DNA from: Azolla pinnata
Lineage: Eukaryota > Streptophyta > Polypodiopsida > Salviniales > Salviniaceae
DNA length: 64,000 bases
Assembly (NCBI GenBank): GCA_037176905.1
Contig: JBBBWG010004891.1
Location: forward strand, 36,603 to 100,602
Reading direction: 5' to 3'
Under the pieces are notes generated by a model that did not search any database, was not told where the DNA came from, and saw only the letters and a program-made list of their open reading frames with translations. A program made the translations under genes and the position numbers. This document shows positions 12,101-23,148 of the stretch, piece after piece; the first letter of the stretch is position 1; each line of letters begins with the position of its first letter.

Positions 12101-14298
12101 AAGGCAGTTTAATGTATCAGATTTTACAATGCAATATTCCTGTTCAGGTATTCGTGGATCTTTGCAGAGTAATCTTTCCCCAGGTTGGATAGAAGGTTTT
12201 CATGCTGAGGGCAATAGTCCTAGAAAGTTACTTAATTTCCATGTCAAAGGATTTGGTAGTAATTCAATTTCTGCCGGACTTCGGAAACATGAAGCAAGTT
12301 TCGATTTCATTTCGGTAAGCCTAGTACTTATCCCTTTCTTAATTTCATCAAGTGCAACATGATGTGGCCATTTAAATTCAAATCTAATCTCTTTCTTCAT
12401 TTCATCATGTGCAACAACGCTAATTAAAAACCGTAGACTTAAGAGAAGAGGAGTATGTGGAGAGCATACAAGGGAGAAAGAGGGAGTAAAGAGAGGGTTA
12501 AATACAATGGGTTTAGAGGGAAAGGTTTGTATGTTTAGGGTTAGGTTTCACAATTTGGTTAGGATTAGGGTATTTTAGGATTTTAGGGTAGGGTTGGTTA
12601 ATGGGGGTTTAGGACTGGGGTTGGTTTAGTTAGTGTTAGGGTTTAGGATTGGGGTATGTTTAGTTAGCGTTAAGATTTATGTATATTGGGGATTAAACAG
12701 GGTTAAGGGTTTACAAATGGGGTTGGATCTAGGGTCATGTACAATAGTAGCTTAAAACTAACAAATATATTTTTGCCAAAAGGCTCATAAGTGCCCAATA
12801 TCTTCAATTCCCTTCCAATGATTCTTCCTTTGTGGTCTTGTACAGGAACATTTACAAACAAATTGGGGTTTTAAGACAGTAAGATGATTCACGCTAACCA
12901 ACGTGGCGATTGAAGTTTTGATACAAGAATCTCAACAATATCCATCCTCGAACTCAAATAACATAAAATATTTGTACCGAGGATATCGTTATTTTGCATG
13001 TTTTGGAATCATCGGATAGATGAAATAGATACATGGAATAATTTGGACATTCTCCTACCGAGTTAAGGATGAAAGAGATGTTGCAGATGCCCACTACACA
13101 CGTACGGACGTAACACGCATGCACAGATACATACGCGCACACGCATCATGCAGCTACACATACGCTGACATGCTTCACATACGCTTGAACAATCGCTCAC
13201 ATACGCCATATATACGTACACATACACCCCACATACGCCCACATAAACTCATACATGCACCATGCACACGAACACGCTCACACTCATACATACACCATAC
13301 ACATGAACACGCCCACACACTCACACATACACCATACACACACGAACATACGCTCACACTCATACATACACCATACACACATGAACATATGGTCACACAT
13401 TCATACATGCACTATACACACATGAACATATGCTCACACACTCATACATGCACTATACGCACATGAACATACGCTCACACACTCACACATACACCATACA
13501 CAAATGAACATACGCTCACACACACTCATACATACACCATACACACATAAACATACGCTCACACACACTCATACATACACCATACACACATGAACATACG
13601 CTCACACACACTCATACATGCACCACACACATGAACATACGCTCACATATCATACATACACCCTACACACATGAACATACCCTCACACACATACATACAC
13701 CATACACATATGAACATACGCTCGCACACACTCATACATACACCCTACACACATGAACATACGCTCGCACACACTCATACATACACCATACACACATGAA
13801 TATACACATTCATACATACACCCTACACACATGAACATACGCTCACACACACTCATACATACATCATACGCACATGAACATAAGCTCACACATTCATACA
13901 TACACCCTACACACATGAACATACGCTCACACACTCATACATACACCATACACACATGAACATACGCTCGCACACACTCATATATATACCATACACACAT
14001 GAACATACGCTCACATACACACCAAAGACATACGGTCCCATACGCCACAAGCACATCGACATAAGCTCAAATACACCACAAGCACATAGATATAAGCTCA
14101 CTTGCACCCTTAACACAGACATACGCTCAAATAGAAACATAAACCACACACACAGACATACGATACAAGAACCTCGAATTAAAATAACATCAAATTTTGT
14201 ACGAAGGATATCAAAATTTTGCATGTTTTGGAATAATTGTATAGACAATTCATAACAATATCACAACTTGGTTTCTTCCTCAGCAATGCATTGAGTGA
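9134..14298 (+). CDS. MTV1: ENTH/VHS-domain protein MTV1 (tepsin-like AP-4 accessory protein)
   Basis: Exons 9134-9364, 10529-11128, 11416-11571 and 11712-12314; a terminal exon 14284-14298 (QCIE, stop) is only a guess. Residues 1-150 form the ENTH/VHS fold, including SPLVKRK joined to VLRFIKYTVARAGAEYKKEL, FKGALDPIKGNAM and AAHEAFDTIF. The RIEGFGSDDF block that follows is typical of plant MTV1. The third exon (RLNAADVLESIL ... SLRECLASSQARLREKA) is the second helical domain of tepsins. Exon 4 has DDPFHGMCVLD, close to the tepsin motif that binds AP-4. Plant MTV1 acts on clathrin-coated vesicles carrying vacuolar cargo at the trans-Golgi network. Splicing of exon 3 to 4 stays in frame only with a weak acceptor ending at 11711, because the nearby CAG at 11697 is out of frame. 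The 3' end is uncertain. Confidence 0.88.
12520..12730. repeat. Second degenerate telomere-like (GGTTTAG/GTTAGGG) stretch
   Basis: Scattered TTTAGGGTTAGG, GGTTAGGATTAGGG and GGTTTAGTTAG units, more decayed than at 6990-7320. It lies in the proposed last intron of MTV1 or just downstream of the gene. Confidence 0.5.
13095..14160. repeat. ~40-bp minisatellite of CACA/CATA units
   Basis: About twenty imperfect copies of a unit reading CACATGAACATACGCTCACA then CACACTCATACATACACCATA. Unit length varies by CA-dinucleotide number. The units contain alternating purine-pyrimidine stretches. Open frames on both strands (HTHTYTIHT-like and VCMSVCERMFMCVGCMYEC-like) follow from the repeat alone and are not genes. 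Confidence 0.9.
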
Positions 14299-14299
14299 C

Positions 14300-14972
14300 C
14301 CAGACAACGCTTAACACTAACAAATGAACAATAGTTTTCCATTGTGTACCATGATGCTAAAAATATGCTGTACCAACACATTAGATAATGAATACTAGTT
14401 TCAAGTCTCCAGGCATGCATAAAAAACCAAGAAATTCAAACCTTGAGACATGCAAGAAACAGAAATTGTTATATAGTTGTTTTAATGAAAGTAGAACCCT
14501 GGAACAGAAAGCTAAATAGAGATGAATAGTCGATTGAGTCACATGGATATGGATACTTACTACATGGAAAACTAGCTGCATGGGATTCGTGCAGAACTTT
14601 AATGGTCAGAAGAGACGAAGAAACTGTAAGGGAATTCAATTTGGAGCACATGTGCCGAGTCAGAAAGGCAAAGTATTTCCCAACAATACCACCTAGCACT
14701 TCGACAAATAGCTGCTATACCCTATCTATGCATGAAAGCTTATGTCCAATACAAAACCTTTGTATCTTTTCACACCTATTGATCAGTTTCAAGAAATTCA
14801 AGCATTTTGGCCGCTAAACTTTCTGATTTATGGACATGGTTTGTTTGAAACTTATCACCTTTGCTGCAATGACCCTCTGAACTTAAAAATGAATTAAACT
14901 TCATTTGTTTGTATAATATGCTTCTAAAATTATGCACTATACAGCATTTAACATTGATATATTTGCTTTATA
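14300..14972. other. Region between MTV1 and PEN-2
   Basis: It would hold the 3' ends of the two convergent genes. A minus-strand open stretch around 14575-14690 reads KLNSLTVSSSLLTIKVLHES. I could not place it in a family or splice it to anything. Confidence 0.25.
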
Positions 14973-17789
14973 TTAGAAGCTACTTGTAAGATCGAAGTTA
15001 TCAGCCAATCTGTACAGTGCAAGATTCTCCCAAGAAGCACCAAACAAGCTTTTCCCTCCAATTGCAAATGTGAGTGCCCATATCAGGAGAACTGAAGTAT
15101 AAACTACAAACCAAATTGCAGAGTGCACAACATCTGAAATAGGAAAACAATTGGAAAGATCGTAAGTATCTGTAAACTATAATCAATTAATCTAAAGAAA
15201 TCAATTAAGCTTGACATACACACTCAATGGATTAAGATAGGAAGCAGCTAGAATGTGTCAGGTCACACTTGAGATCCAAAAATGTTTTTATGACATTTTT
15301 TGACGGATGAACTATCAATTGTAGTTCCACTGTGATGACTATATTCTGGCTCAACCCATCCTCTTATACAGAAACTATAACCAAATATACAGTTTGATCT
15401 GGGCTTCAAACATATGCACATATTTTCATATTAAAACAAAGATAACAACCATGATTTAAGTGACATACATTATGTTTTAAGAATACACCTGGTATCAGAA
15501 AATGTACGAAAATTAAGGACAGGGTGACAAGTAAAACTTGTCACCCGTATTGAATTGAAAGTTGAGGAAGGAAAGAGGAAAAGTATGTTGTGACTAGCAA
15601 AATGCTAGTTTAATATTCAAAAGAGTTTTAATATGCAACCACAGTTCTGATACTGATTCTTGGTAAAAGCTATTAATTCTGCAGGATATTAACAGTTAGT
15701 GCTTCAGCAAGCAGGATGTAAATATTTTGCCTGTTTATAATTGTCTAATCCATTAAGAATATTCAGTAAACCCTCAAAATTTGCTTAGCTTCAGCAAAGA
15801 AAGCATAAAACCTTCTTATTTTCATCTAGGTCCCATATAATGGAAACTGCATCAAATCATTTTATGACAAAGACTATGTCACTTGCACTACAGGTAGCTA
15901 CAAGATCAACACTTTCTCTAGAAAGGAACAAGAGGAATGCAATATTTTTTTGTGAGAGCCTGAAATATGCAGCGTACAAATTTCATTTGTAAAATCGTCC
16001 ATTTGAACATTTCATTTTCATAAAAAAAGGAATTTCAGGTTCAATATTATATCTTTTTTGGTACTATCTTATGCATTCCGATTCCATGAGGAGCATTGCA
16101 ATATAGATGTCTTCATGCTAGTGTATAAAAACACATCCTGTGGTTACGTGAGCACCAGTTACAGTTAATCATCAACCGGTATTGTACTGATGGCGAGAAT
16201 ATTCCATTTACACACTCTGAAGGATCTAGCAAACTTATCAAACTGAAGCACATATCAAACTTCCGCAAACTAAATGATATATAACAGTTACATAAAATGA
16301 AAAATCGATCTGTCGTCTGTTGCATAAAATGAAGGATCTATCAACTGTATCCAACTGAAACGCAAAATGAAGGATCTAACAACTGTAGCAAACTGAAACG
16401 CAAAATGAAGGATCTATCAACCTCATACAAATTGAAAGGCCAATCGACCTTTGCGTAAACAAGATGATCTAGCACCATAAAATAAAATGAAGAATTTCGA
16501 AAAACCTAAGTATTTCAGAATCCTAATCCAATCTAGAATAAGAAACCAGAAGCATCTTCTCGAAAAACTATAGCATCAGAAGCAAAGACTGCGGCATTTA
16601 TGAAATCCGAGTTGAAAGGCCAATGCATACTGTATATAATATGAAATCACGAGGGAAAAAAACGGAGGAATCGGAAAATCGTGTTTGACAGACAGCAGGA
16701 AACCTGAAAAAATTTTAATTAGAGATGGAGAAGGCGTAGCAAACTGAAACGCAAAATGAAGGATCTATCAACCTCACACAAATTGAACGGCCAATCAACC
16801 TTTGCATAAGCTAGACGATCAAGCACCATAACATAAAATGAAGAATTTCAAAAAACCTAAATATTTCAGAATCCTAATCCAATCTAAAACAAGAAACCAG
16901 AAGCATCTTCTCGAAAAACTATAGCATCAGCGGCAAAGACTGCAGCATTTATCAAATGCGTGATGGAAGGCCAGTGCATACTGTATATAATATGAAGTCA
17001 CAAGGAGAAAAAAAACGGATGAATCGGAAAATCGTCTTTGACGGACAGCAGGAAACCTGAAAAAACTTTAATTACAGATGGAGAAGGCGTAGCAAACTGA
17101 AACGCATAATGAAGGATCTATCAACCTCAAACAAATTGGAAGGCCAATCAACCTTTACATAAACTAGACGATCTAGCACCATAAAATGAAATGAAGAATT
17201 TCGAAAAACCTAAGTATTTCCGAATCAGAATCCAATCTAGAACAAGAAACCAGAAGCATCTTCTCGAAAAACTATAGCATCAGCGGCAAAGACTGCAGCA
17301 TTTATCAAATGCGTGATNNNNNNNNNNNNNNNNNNNNNNNNNNNNNNNNNNNNNNNNNNNNNNNNNNNNNNNNNNNNNNNNNNNNNNNNNNNNNNNNNNN
17401 NNNNNNNNNNNNNNNNNGGAAGGCAAATGCATACTGTATATAATATGAATTCACGAGGAGAGAAAAAACGGATGAACCGGAAAATCGTCTTTGACAGACA
17501 GCAGGAAACCTGAAAAAACTTTAATTAGAGATGGAGAAGGAGCGGGAGCGGGAGAGGAAGGTGAGAATCCGAGCTTACAGGATCGAAGCAAAGGATCGGG
17601 ATGATAACTTCGGCGGAGGATGGGCCAGAAGTAGAAACAGTTAACAAACCAAAGCCAAGGCAGAAAGGCGAAGCCAGCGTAGAAGAAATTACGAGCTTGC
17701 TTGCGCGCAGGCTCCGTGTCCTGCGAGCCGAACGACAAGGGACCGTCGACAGTCAGCCATCGCCTGTCTTCTCTGTCGGCCTCCTCCAT
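14973..17789 (-). CDS. PEN2: Gamma-secretase subunit PEN-2
   Basis: Two exons, 17789-17579 and 15133-14973, joined in phase (T from exon 1 plus AT from exon 2 makes the Tyr of RSYVVHSAIW), giving 123 residues. Diagnostic blocks are WLTVDGPLSFG, LPWLWFVNCFYFWPILR, and TFAIGGKSLFGASWENL. PEN-2 is a small membrane protein of the presenilin complex, which cleaves transmembrane segments of other membrane proteins. The hydrophobic runs FFYAGFAFLPWLWFVNCFYF and the second-exon IWFVVYTSVLLIWALTFAI are the membrane segments. The single intron of about 2.45 kb holds a satellite array and an assembly gap. The N-terminal tail before the first hydrophobic segment is shorter than in Arabidopsis. The donor is GTAAGC; the acceptor is CTATTTCAG. 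Confidence 0.95.
16330..17540. repeat. ~352-bp satellite array in the PEN-2 intron
   Basis: Units begin with AATGAAGGATCTATCAACCT near 16404, 16755 and 17108. They continue through AAACCAGAAGCATCTTCTCG, GCATACTGTATATAATATGA and GACAGCAGGAAACCTGAAAA. A fourth, partial unit follows the gap to about 17535, ending roughly 40 bases short of the exon 1 donor. A smaller ~40-bp repeat of GAAACGCAAAATGAAGGATC leads into the array at 16310-16400. Confidence 0.9.
17318..17417. other. Assembly gap (100 N)
   Basis: Exactly 100 unknown bases, the usual placeholder size. The flanking bases ATGCGTGAT and GGAAGGCAAATGCATACTG are contiguous within the satellite unit, as shown by the intact unit at 16955-16985. 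Confidence 0.98.
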
Positions 17790-17884
17790 GGCTCGGATCC
17801 CGCAGGAGAAGACGCGAAAGAAAGGAAAGAAGAAATGCGGAAGACGTCAAGGTCTTTTGATTTCACGCTTTGGCCTTTTACCTA

Positions 17885-18020
17885 AGAAGAAAGTCAAGGT
17901 CACGGACAAGGTCAAGGTCAAGGTCAAGGTCAAGGTCAATGTCTTTTGGTTTCACACTTGTCCTTTGAGCTTTGAGCTTTAGAGAAGGTCAAGGTTAATG
18001 CCAAGGTCAATGCCAAGACT
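17885..18020. repeat. (AAGGTC)n short repeat
   Basis: AAGGTC hexamers run from 17892 to 17940, with more scattered copies to 18010. The neighbouring motif TTTCACxCTTxGCCTTTT occurs at about 17860, 17948 and 18116, suggesting a larger decayed repeat. No gene. Confidence 0.6.
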
Positions 18021-18324
18021 GCGATGATGAATAGATCCTTTTTGGCAAGGATATATTTGCACACAAGATAAAGGAATGAAAGAGTTAGTAAATAATAAGA
18101 TAAACCAAGATTGGGTTTTCACACTTGGCCTTTTCGCTTCGGAGAAAAGAGTAAATTATCAAAGGTCGAGGCCAAGACTTTTGCTAAGACCAACTTTCTA
18201 TAGCAAAAGTGGGGGATTTTTTTTTCTATGATCAAACTCTGAAACATTGCAAAAGGCTTCTTTCTACATGAAAATCGAGTCTCGGCATGAAGTTCCAAAC
18301 CTCATATGCAAGAGCCCCCGCAAG

Positions 18325-18345
18325 CATGTATAAATAGGGGGCTTC
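18325..18345 (+). promoter_or_regulatory. Candidate TATA box
   Basis: TATAAATAGGGGGC at about 18328-18341 is a strong plant TATA element. It is followed about 30 bases on by a pyrimidine-rich leader-like region (TCTCTCATTGTCTCTCAGTT). No convincing ORF follows within 1 kb except the DUF3598-like gene at 19380, so it may be that gene's promoter or a relic of a mobile element. Confidence 0.4.
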
Positions 18346-18589
18346 ATCCTGATCCCAGCCAAAGGTGAACAACGCCAATTGCATTCTATTCTTGGTGTAT
18401 CTGTGATTCTCTCATTGTCTCTCAGTTTCATGTCTCTCTCTACTCTACTATGCATCTATTGGTTTGCGAACAGTAGTTGTGCCTTCTTTCTGTTCATTCT
18501 TGCGCATCGAATTGAGAACGAGTTCTAGATGAAGGACACATTGGCTCCAGAAGACAGGATAGAAGAAAACAATGGACATGATCAAATCG

Positions 18590-18725
18590 AGAAGAAGAAG
18601 AAGAAGAAGAAGAAGAAGGAAGAAGAAGAAGAAGAAAGAAGAAAGAAGAAAGAAGAAGAAGAAGAAGAAGAAGAAGAAAACAACGGACATGATCAAATCA
18701 AGAAGAAGAAGAAGAGGAAGAAGGA
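18590..18725. repeat. (GAA)n/(AAG)n microsatellite
   Basis: Purine-only AAG/GAA runs are interrupted by AACAATGGACATGATCAAAT and a near copy at 18679-18698. Frames here encode only Lys/Glu/Arg runs and are not treated as genes. Confidence 0.9.
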
Positions 18726-19024
18726 GAGGAAAGAGCAAGCTCTCCATATCCATATCCCATTGATGGCCGATCTGCTTCTGACAGCTTATCCTCAGATCCG
18801 GACGATCCGAGCGGCGCCTCAGCCACACAGCTTCTGCTTCTGCTGCTGCAGGTTCCGCTTCTCTTCCGCCATGTGAGTGATCGAATGATGTGTAGGATCT
18901 CCTCCATCTCTGCCTGTCAGGCGATGGAAGCTTCAAAGAAAGCAAAGGAAAGCAAAGGAACGTCATTGAATCGCAGCGCAGCAAAGTTGCTTTCCTTTGC
19001 TTCAATGGCAGCTGAGCAATCCTT

Positions 19025-19125
19025 GCGTTTCTTCTTCTTCTTCTTCGTCGTCGTCGTCTTCTTCTTCTTCTTCTTCTTTCTACTACTTCGCATACTTGGT
19101 TTCTTGCGTTTCTTCTTTCTTCTCC
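19025..19125. repeat. (TTC)n microsatellite
   Basis: TTC and GTC triplets run from about 19029 to 19078, then TTTCTTGCGTTTCTTC-type units. It lies 250-350 bases upstream of the DUF3598-like start codon. Confidence 0.85.
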
Positions 19126-19379
19126 GCATACTTGATTTCTTGCGCATCAATCGCAGCAAGAAATCCTTTGACTGCTTCTTCTTCTCCTACCATTTGTTCA
19201 TGTTCCCTTCAATCTTGTACTACAGCAGATGAAATGGCCTTCTGCTAAAACCCTAAACCTCATTTGCGGGTGTGTCCTCCGACTATTTTGCCAGATCCAG
19301 ATCGAGCATCATTGTCCGTCTACCCGAACAAAGGAGGAGCAAAGGGGGAGGAAGAAGGAGCTGCGATTTGAGCGTCCGA

Positions 19380-22090
19380 ATGGCGTCATCGAAGAACAAG
19401 GGGCAAGTACCAGATACCGAGCCCGTGCCAGGGTCGCTGCCTGTGTCGGAGCAGCTAACGCCTCACGACATGTGGACATGGAACTCGCTCACGCACTGGA
19501 AGCACTGGCACGGGCTATGGACCATGTACAATCCGCTCGAATCCCCGCAGGTTGTGAAGTCGTACAGATCGGTGAGGTCCCTGTGGCCCGTGGACGAGGA
19601 AAGGGTTCATCTCTACCATCGCAACCAGTGGTATGCATTCACCGGCTACGAAGGCGAGAACGTGAACTGGGAGTACGGCCCCTGGGCCATGTACGAGCTC
19701 AAGCACAGCACGGCAAATGGCATCTGGCATCCCAACTCGCTCGACCATCGCATCCTCCAGTTCCAGCACGGCGATCTTTGCTGGGTCCAGCTCGCCCTCA
19801 AGCCCGGGGACCCCAAGTGCGTGGTTTTCAACGAGCTCCACTTCATGGCATGTAAGAGTTAAGCTCTCATTGCATCTGTGTGGTATATGTACGATAAAGC
19901 TTTGGAGCTCTAAGAGATAGGCTTTCATTGCATGTGTTGCATGTGTGTGGTGTGTATGATAAAGCTTTGGAGCTCTGAGAGATAGGCTTCCATTGCATGT
20001 GTTGCATGTGTGTGGTATGTATGATAAAGCTTTGGAGCTCTGAGAGATAGGCTTTCATTGCATGTGTTGCATGTGTGTGGTATGATAAAGACAAAAGCTT
20101 TGGAGCTCATGGCATGTAAAAGATAAGCTTTCACTGCATCTGTTGCATGTGTGTGGTATGATAAGATAAAAGCTTTGGAGATCATGGCATGTAAGAGATA
20201 GGCTTTCACTGCATCTGTTGCATGTGTGTATAATGATAAAGATAAAAGCTTTGGAGCTCATGGCATCTAAGAGATAAGCTTTCACTGCATCTGTTGCATG
20301 TGTGTGGTATGATAAAGATAAAAGCTTTGGAGCTCATGGCATGGTAAGAGACAAGCTTTCACTGCATCTGTTGCATGTATGCGGTATGATAAAGATGGAG
20401 CTTTGGAGCTCATGGCATGTAAAAGAGTTAAGCTTTCATTGCATGTGTATGGTATGATGAATGGGAATCTTAGTCTCGAAAGAGATAACTGACATCCTTA
20501 TATGGTGTCAAACCCTTGATCCTTGGCTTGTTTATTCAAAAAGAGATAACTAACCTCCTTATATAGTGTCAAAGCCTAGGTCCTTGGGCTTGTTCACACT
20601 TTATAGTAACACAATGTTATCGTGTCACCGTAAAATTTGAATGTCTTTAGATTCTAGATCCTTAGTTGATTTCACATTTGGCCATTCCATATCAAGTATG
20701 CAGAGTGATTAAGTGACTCGACACAATTCGTTTGTCTCTTGACATAAGAATCAAATGTCTTTGATTCTAGGTCATCAAGTATCGAGGAAAAGTATTAGAA
20801 TACCCTTAGAATCTCATATATTTGTTAGACTGCCCCTCTCAGTTCCAAATTAACTTGATTACCCCTAACCAAATAAAAATATATTTTACAAACTGATTAT
20901 ACATTCAAATGTACATGCTTTTCTTAGGGGGAATAAAATAAAACTTTATTTTACAAACTAATTATACATTCAAATATACATGTTTTTTTAATCCTGTCAT
21001 TAGTTATAGTGAAAGGTGGCCAAGAGGGTAAGCCTATCATATACAATTGTATAGAAGGGTAATCTTTCCGCAAAAATTTCCACCTAACTCATTAAGGTAA
21101 AGGTGGAAAGAGGAAATGTGGGGCTATGTAGTTCTAATGCGGTGTCATTTTCCTCAGACTGTAAAAGGGGCCCTTTGCCCACACCCTATAAAACTCCTGA
21201 CATGTATACCACATATACATGTTCTTTTACCAGAATATCAAGTAAATCTAACTGATTCCTTAAACGTGCTAGTGATGATCAAAGTTCGTGTTATACTTTG
21301 AAACCGCAATGCCTCACCACAAGGTTAGATAAATTATAATAAAATGACATCGTTGCCCATAACAATGAGCTCTGTTTCATGCCAGATGTAAATGCATCTG
21401 AAGCAACCATCTCATCTGGATGTACATATGCATGGAAAGGCCAGAGTGAATCTGAGTCAACTATTTCATTTGGATCTAATTATACGAGCTTCCTATGGGG
21501 GCGCAACATCATACAATCACTCTAGTGAATCAACCTTAAACACTAGGTTTAGGGTTTAAGTTTCTGAGATGATGAAGCCATCTCCATGGTTCATGGTTAT
21601 GTATTCAATAGCCCCGACTGCGCGGATGCCTGTGATCATGGGGTATGATTCGAAGGACCAGCTATCAATTGCATTGATGGTGGAAGAGACATTGAATTCC
21701 GACAAGATACCTGACAGTTCTTGGAATGGGAGGCTATGGAAGCACAGTTTCGACAGCATCGTCCCGACGAGAGATGAGCCAGCTGGCGTTTTCATCGGGA
21801 AAGAGACGAGCCTCACCACCTCCCTTGTCAGTACTACTCTGGAGGCGCAGTGGAAGGGCTTTAGAGGGAGTTTGAGTGATGATAACTCCGACTATACATT
21901 GGTCCATTTGCCACATTCTGTCACTGTATATGCCCCCAAGAAGGCCCTAGTCGGGAAACCTCACTCTTACTATGTGTCTTGGGTTGTGAATGAAGCTCAA
22001 GTCAGAGTTCTCTCGGCATGTTACTCAGCCGATGGAAAGCTCGAATTTGTCAAGTCTGGTATCTACGACAAAGTATCAGACCAGAGTTGA
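19380..22090 (+). CDS. DUF3598-like (calycin/lipocalin-fold) protein
   Basis: Two exons: 19380-19851 and 21561-22090. The donor is GCAT|GTAAGA and the acceptor GGGTTTAAG; the phase closes (T plus TT gives Phe), for about 333 residues. The first exon has WNSLTHWKHWHGLWTMYNP, SYRSVRSLW, WEYGPWAMYE and FNELHFM, typical of the N-terminal barrel of the family. The second has AGVFIGKETSL, QWKGFRGSLSDDNSDYTLVHLP at 21848-21912, and SVTVYAPKKALVGKPHSYYV from the second barrel. The biochemical role of plant members is not established to my knowledge. The acceptor is weak and another exon may be missing. An in-frame upstream Met at 19272 exists; I chose 19380 because the protein resembles the family from there. 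The intron begins with a repeat array built from the exon-intron junction. Confidence 0.75.
19840..20460. repeat. ~60-bp tandem array containing copies of the exon 1 donor
   Basis: About nine imperfect units are built from GGAGCTCATGGCATGTAAGAG, a TAAGCTTTCACTGCATCTG segment, TTGCATGTGTGTGGTATGAT and AAAGATAAAAGCTTT. The first unit overlaps the end of exon 1 (CTTCATGGCAT|GTAAGAG). GGCAT|GTAA-type donors recur at 20116, 20191 and 20419. A GGCATG|GTAAGA variant is at 20344, and a disabled GGCATCTAAGA is at 20272. Confidence 0.85.
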
Positions 22091-22115
22091 ATAACTTAAC
22101 GATGTCTGAGTTTCC

Positions 22116-22262
22116 CACTCTTACTATGTGTCTTGGGTTGTGAATGAAGCTCAAGTCAGTTCTCTCGGCATGTTGCTCAGCCGATGGAAAGCTCGAAGAT
22201 GTCACGTCTGGTATCTATGACAAAGTATCAGATCAGAGTTGAATAACATAATGATGTCTAAT
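22116..22262 (+). pseudogene. Tandem copy of the end of the DUF3598-like coding sequence
   Basis: Repeats the sequence of 21962-22108 (CACTCTTACTATGTGTCTTG through GAGTTGAATAAC) at an offset of 154 bp. Compared with the first copy it has lost two bases in GTCAGAGTTCTC and has several substitutions. It lies after the stop codon and would be out of frame, so it is 3' untranslated or decaying DNA. Confidence 0.85.
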
Positions 22263-23148
22263 TCGATATTGATCTGATTGTGAGTGTAGTTAAAGCATTG
22301 TATATATCAATCTGCTTGTATTCTAGTTATAGCATTATAAACATTTGTATGGATCTGCTTGTGATTGTATAGCATTGTATACATTTATTTATATCAATCC
22401 GCTTGTGATTGTGGTTCTAGTATTATGCATATATTTTTTATATGCTTGCTATTTTAGTTATAGCATTATACATTTGTCAGTATATATATGCATGAAAGCC
22501 AAGACAATCATCAGATGGAACTGTGTAAATTACGCCGCCATTGTATGATTATGTCAGGAGAAGGCGATTTCACATTAGCATATTTGTTTCAGAAATTGCT
22601 CAATTTTATACCCTGAAATTATTGAATCGATAAGAGAAAAAAGTCATCTGATCTCAGGAAATGTCATTTTTATGTCTTTAGCTTCTGTGGAAATTCGAAT
22701 TCAGAAAATAGAAGTGAGAGCACCTTTCACTGCAGGCATCCCTCCACTGCTTCAGCTTGCGTTATGAAATCAACCAAACATGTGAAAGAACCTGCATATT
22801 GAATCGCTCAATTGCCATATAATTCTTAATTCAAATGAATTCCAGTTTTTTGTCTCCTAACGACTGCAAGTTAAATTTACCCATTCCTCTTCCCCTTCAC
22901 ATCAAAACGGTATTTCTTTCATCAGCTGCGCTGTTATAAAATACAATCCAAACAATTCAATGAACAATTATGTTAGCTTCGAGGATGGAGTCCATGCCCG
23001 TGGTCAGAAGCTGAAGGCATAATTACATGACAAAAGATGTCCACCTCACAGTTTCTTTTGTGGGCAGACCAACAAAACGAGTCAAGTTATGATACATTGT
23101 TATCGCCCCTACTTTGGCCAGATATAGGGCACATGTTAACCAGATTTC
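22263..23148. other. Intergenic DNA between two convergent genes
   Basis: AT-rich; around 22270-22460 the motif TTATAGCATTATACATTTGT recurs loosely several times (a ~60-bp decayed repeat). No exon recognised. The end near 23148 is the 3' region of the minus-strand gene. Confidence 0.4.

Noticed and set aside
13119-14255. His/Thr- and Cys/Met/Val-rich frames across the CACA minisatellite, also considered as a CRISPR-like array
   Set aside because: Frames come from the repeat. The units are contiguous with no unique spacers, and this is eukaryotic DNA.
19515-20285. Minus-strand frames over the DUF3598-like exon and its intron repeat
   Set aside because: One is the antisense of exon 1. The others read the tandem array (HTHATHAMKAYLSEL repeats).
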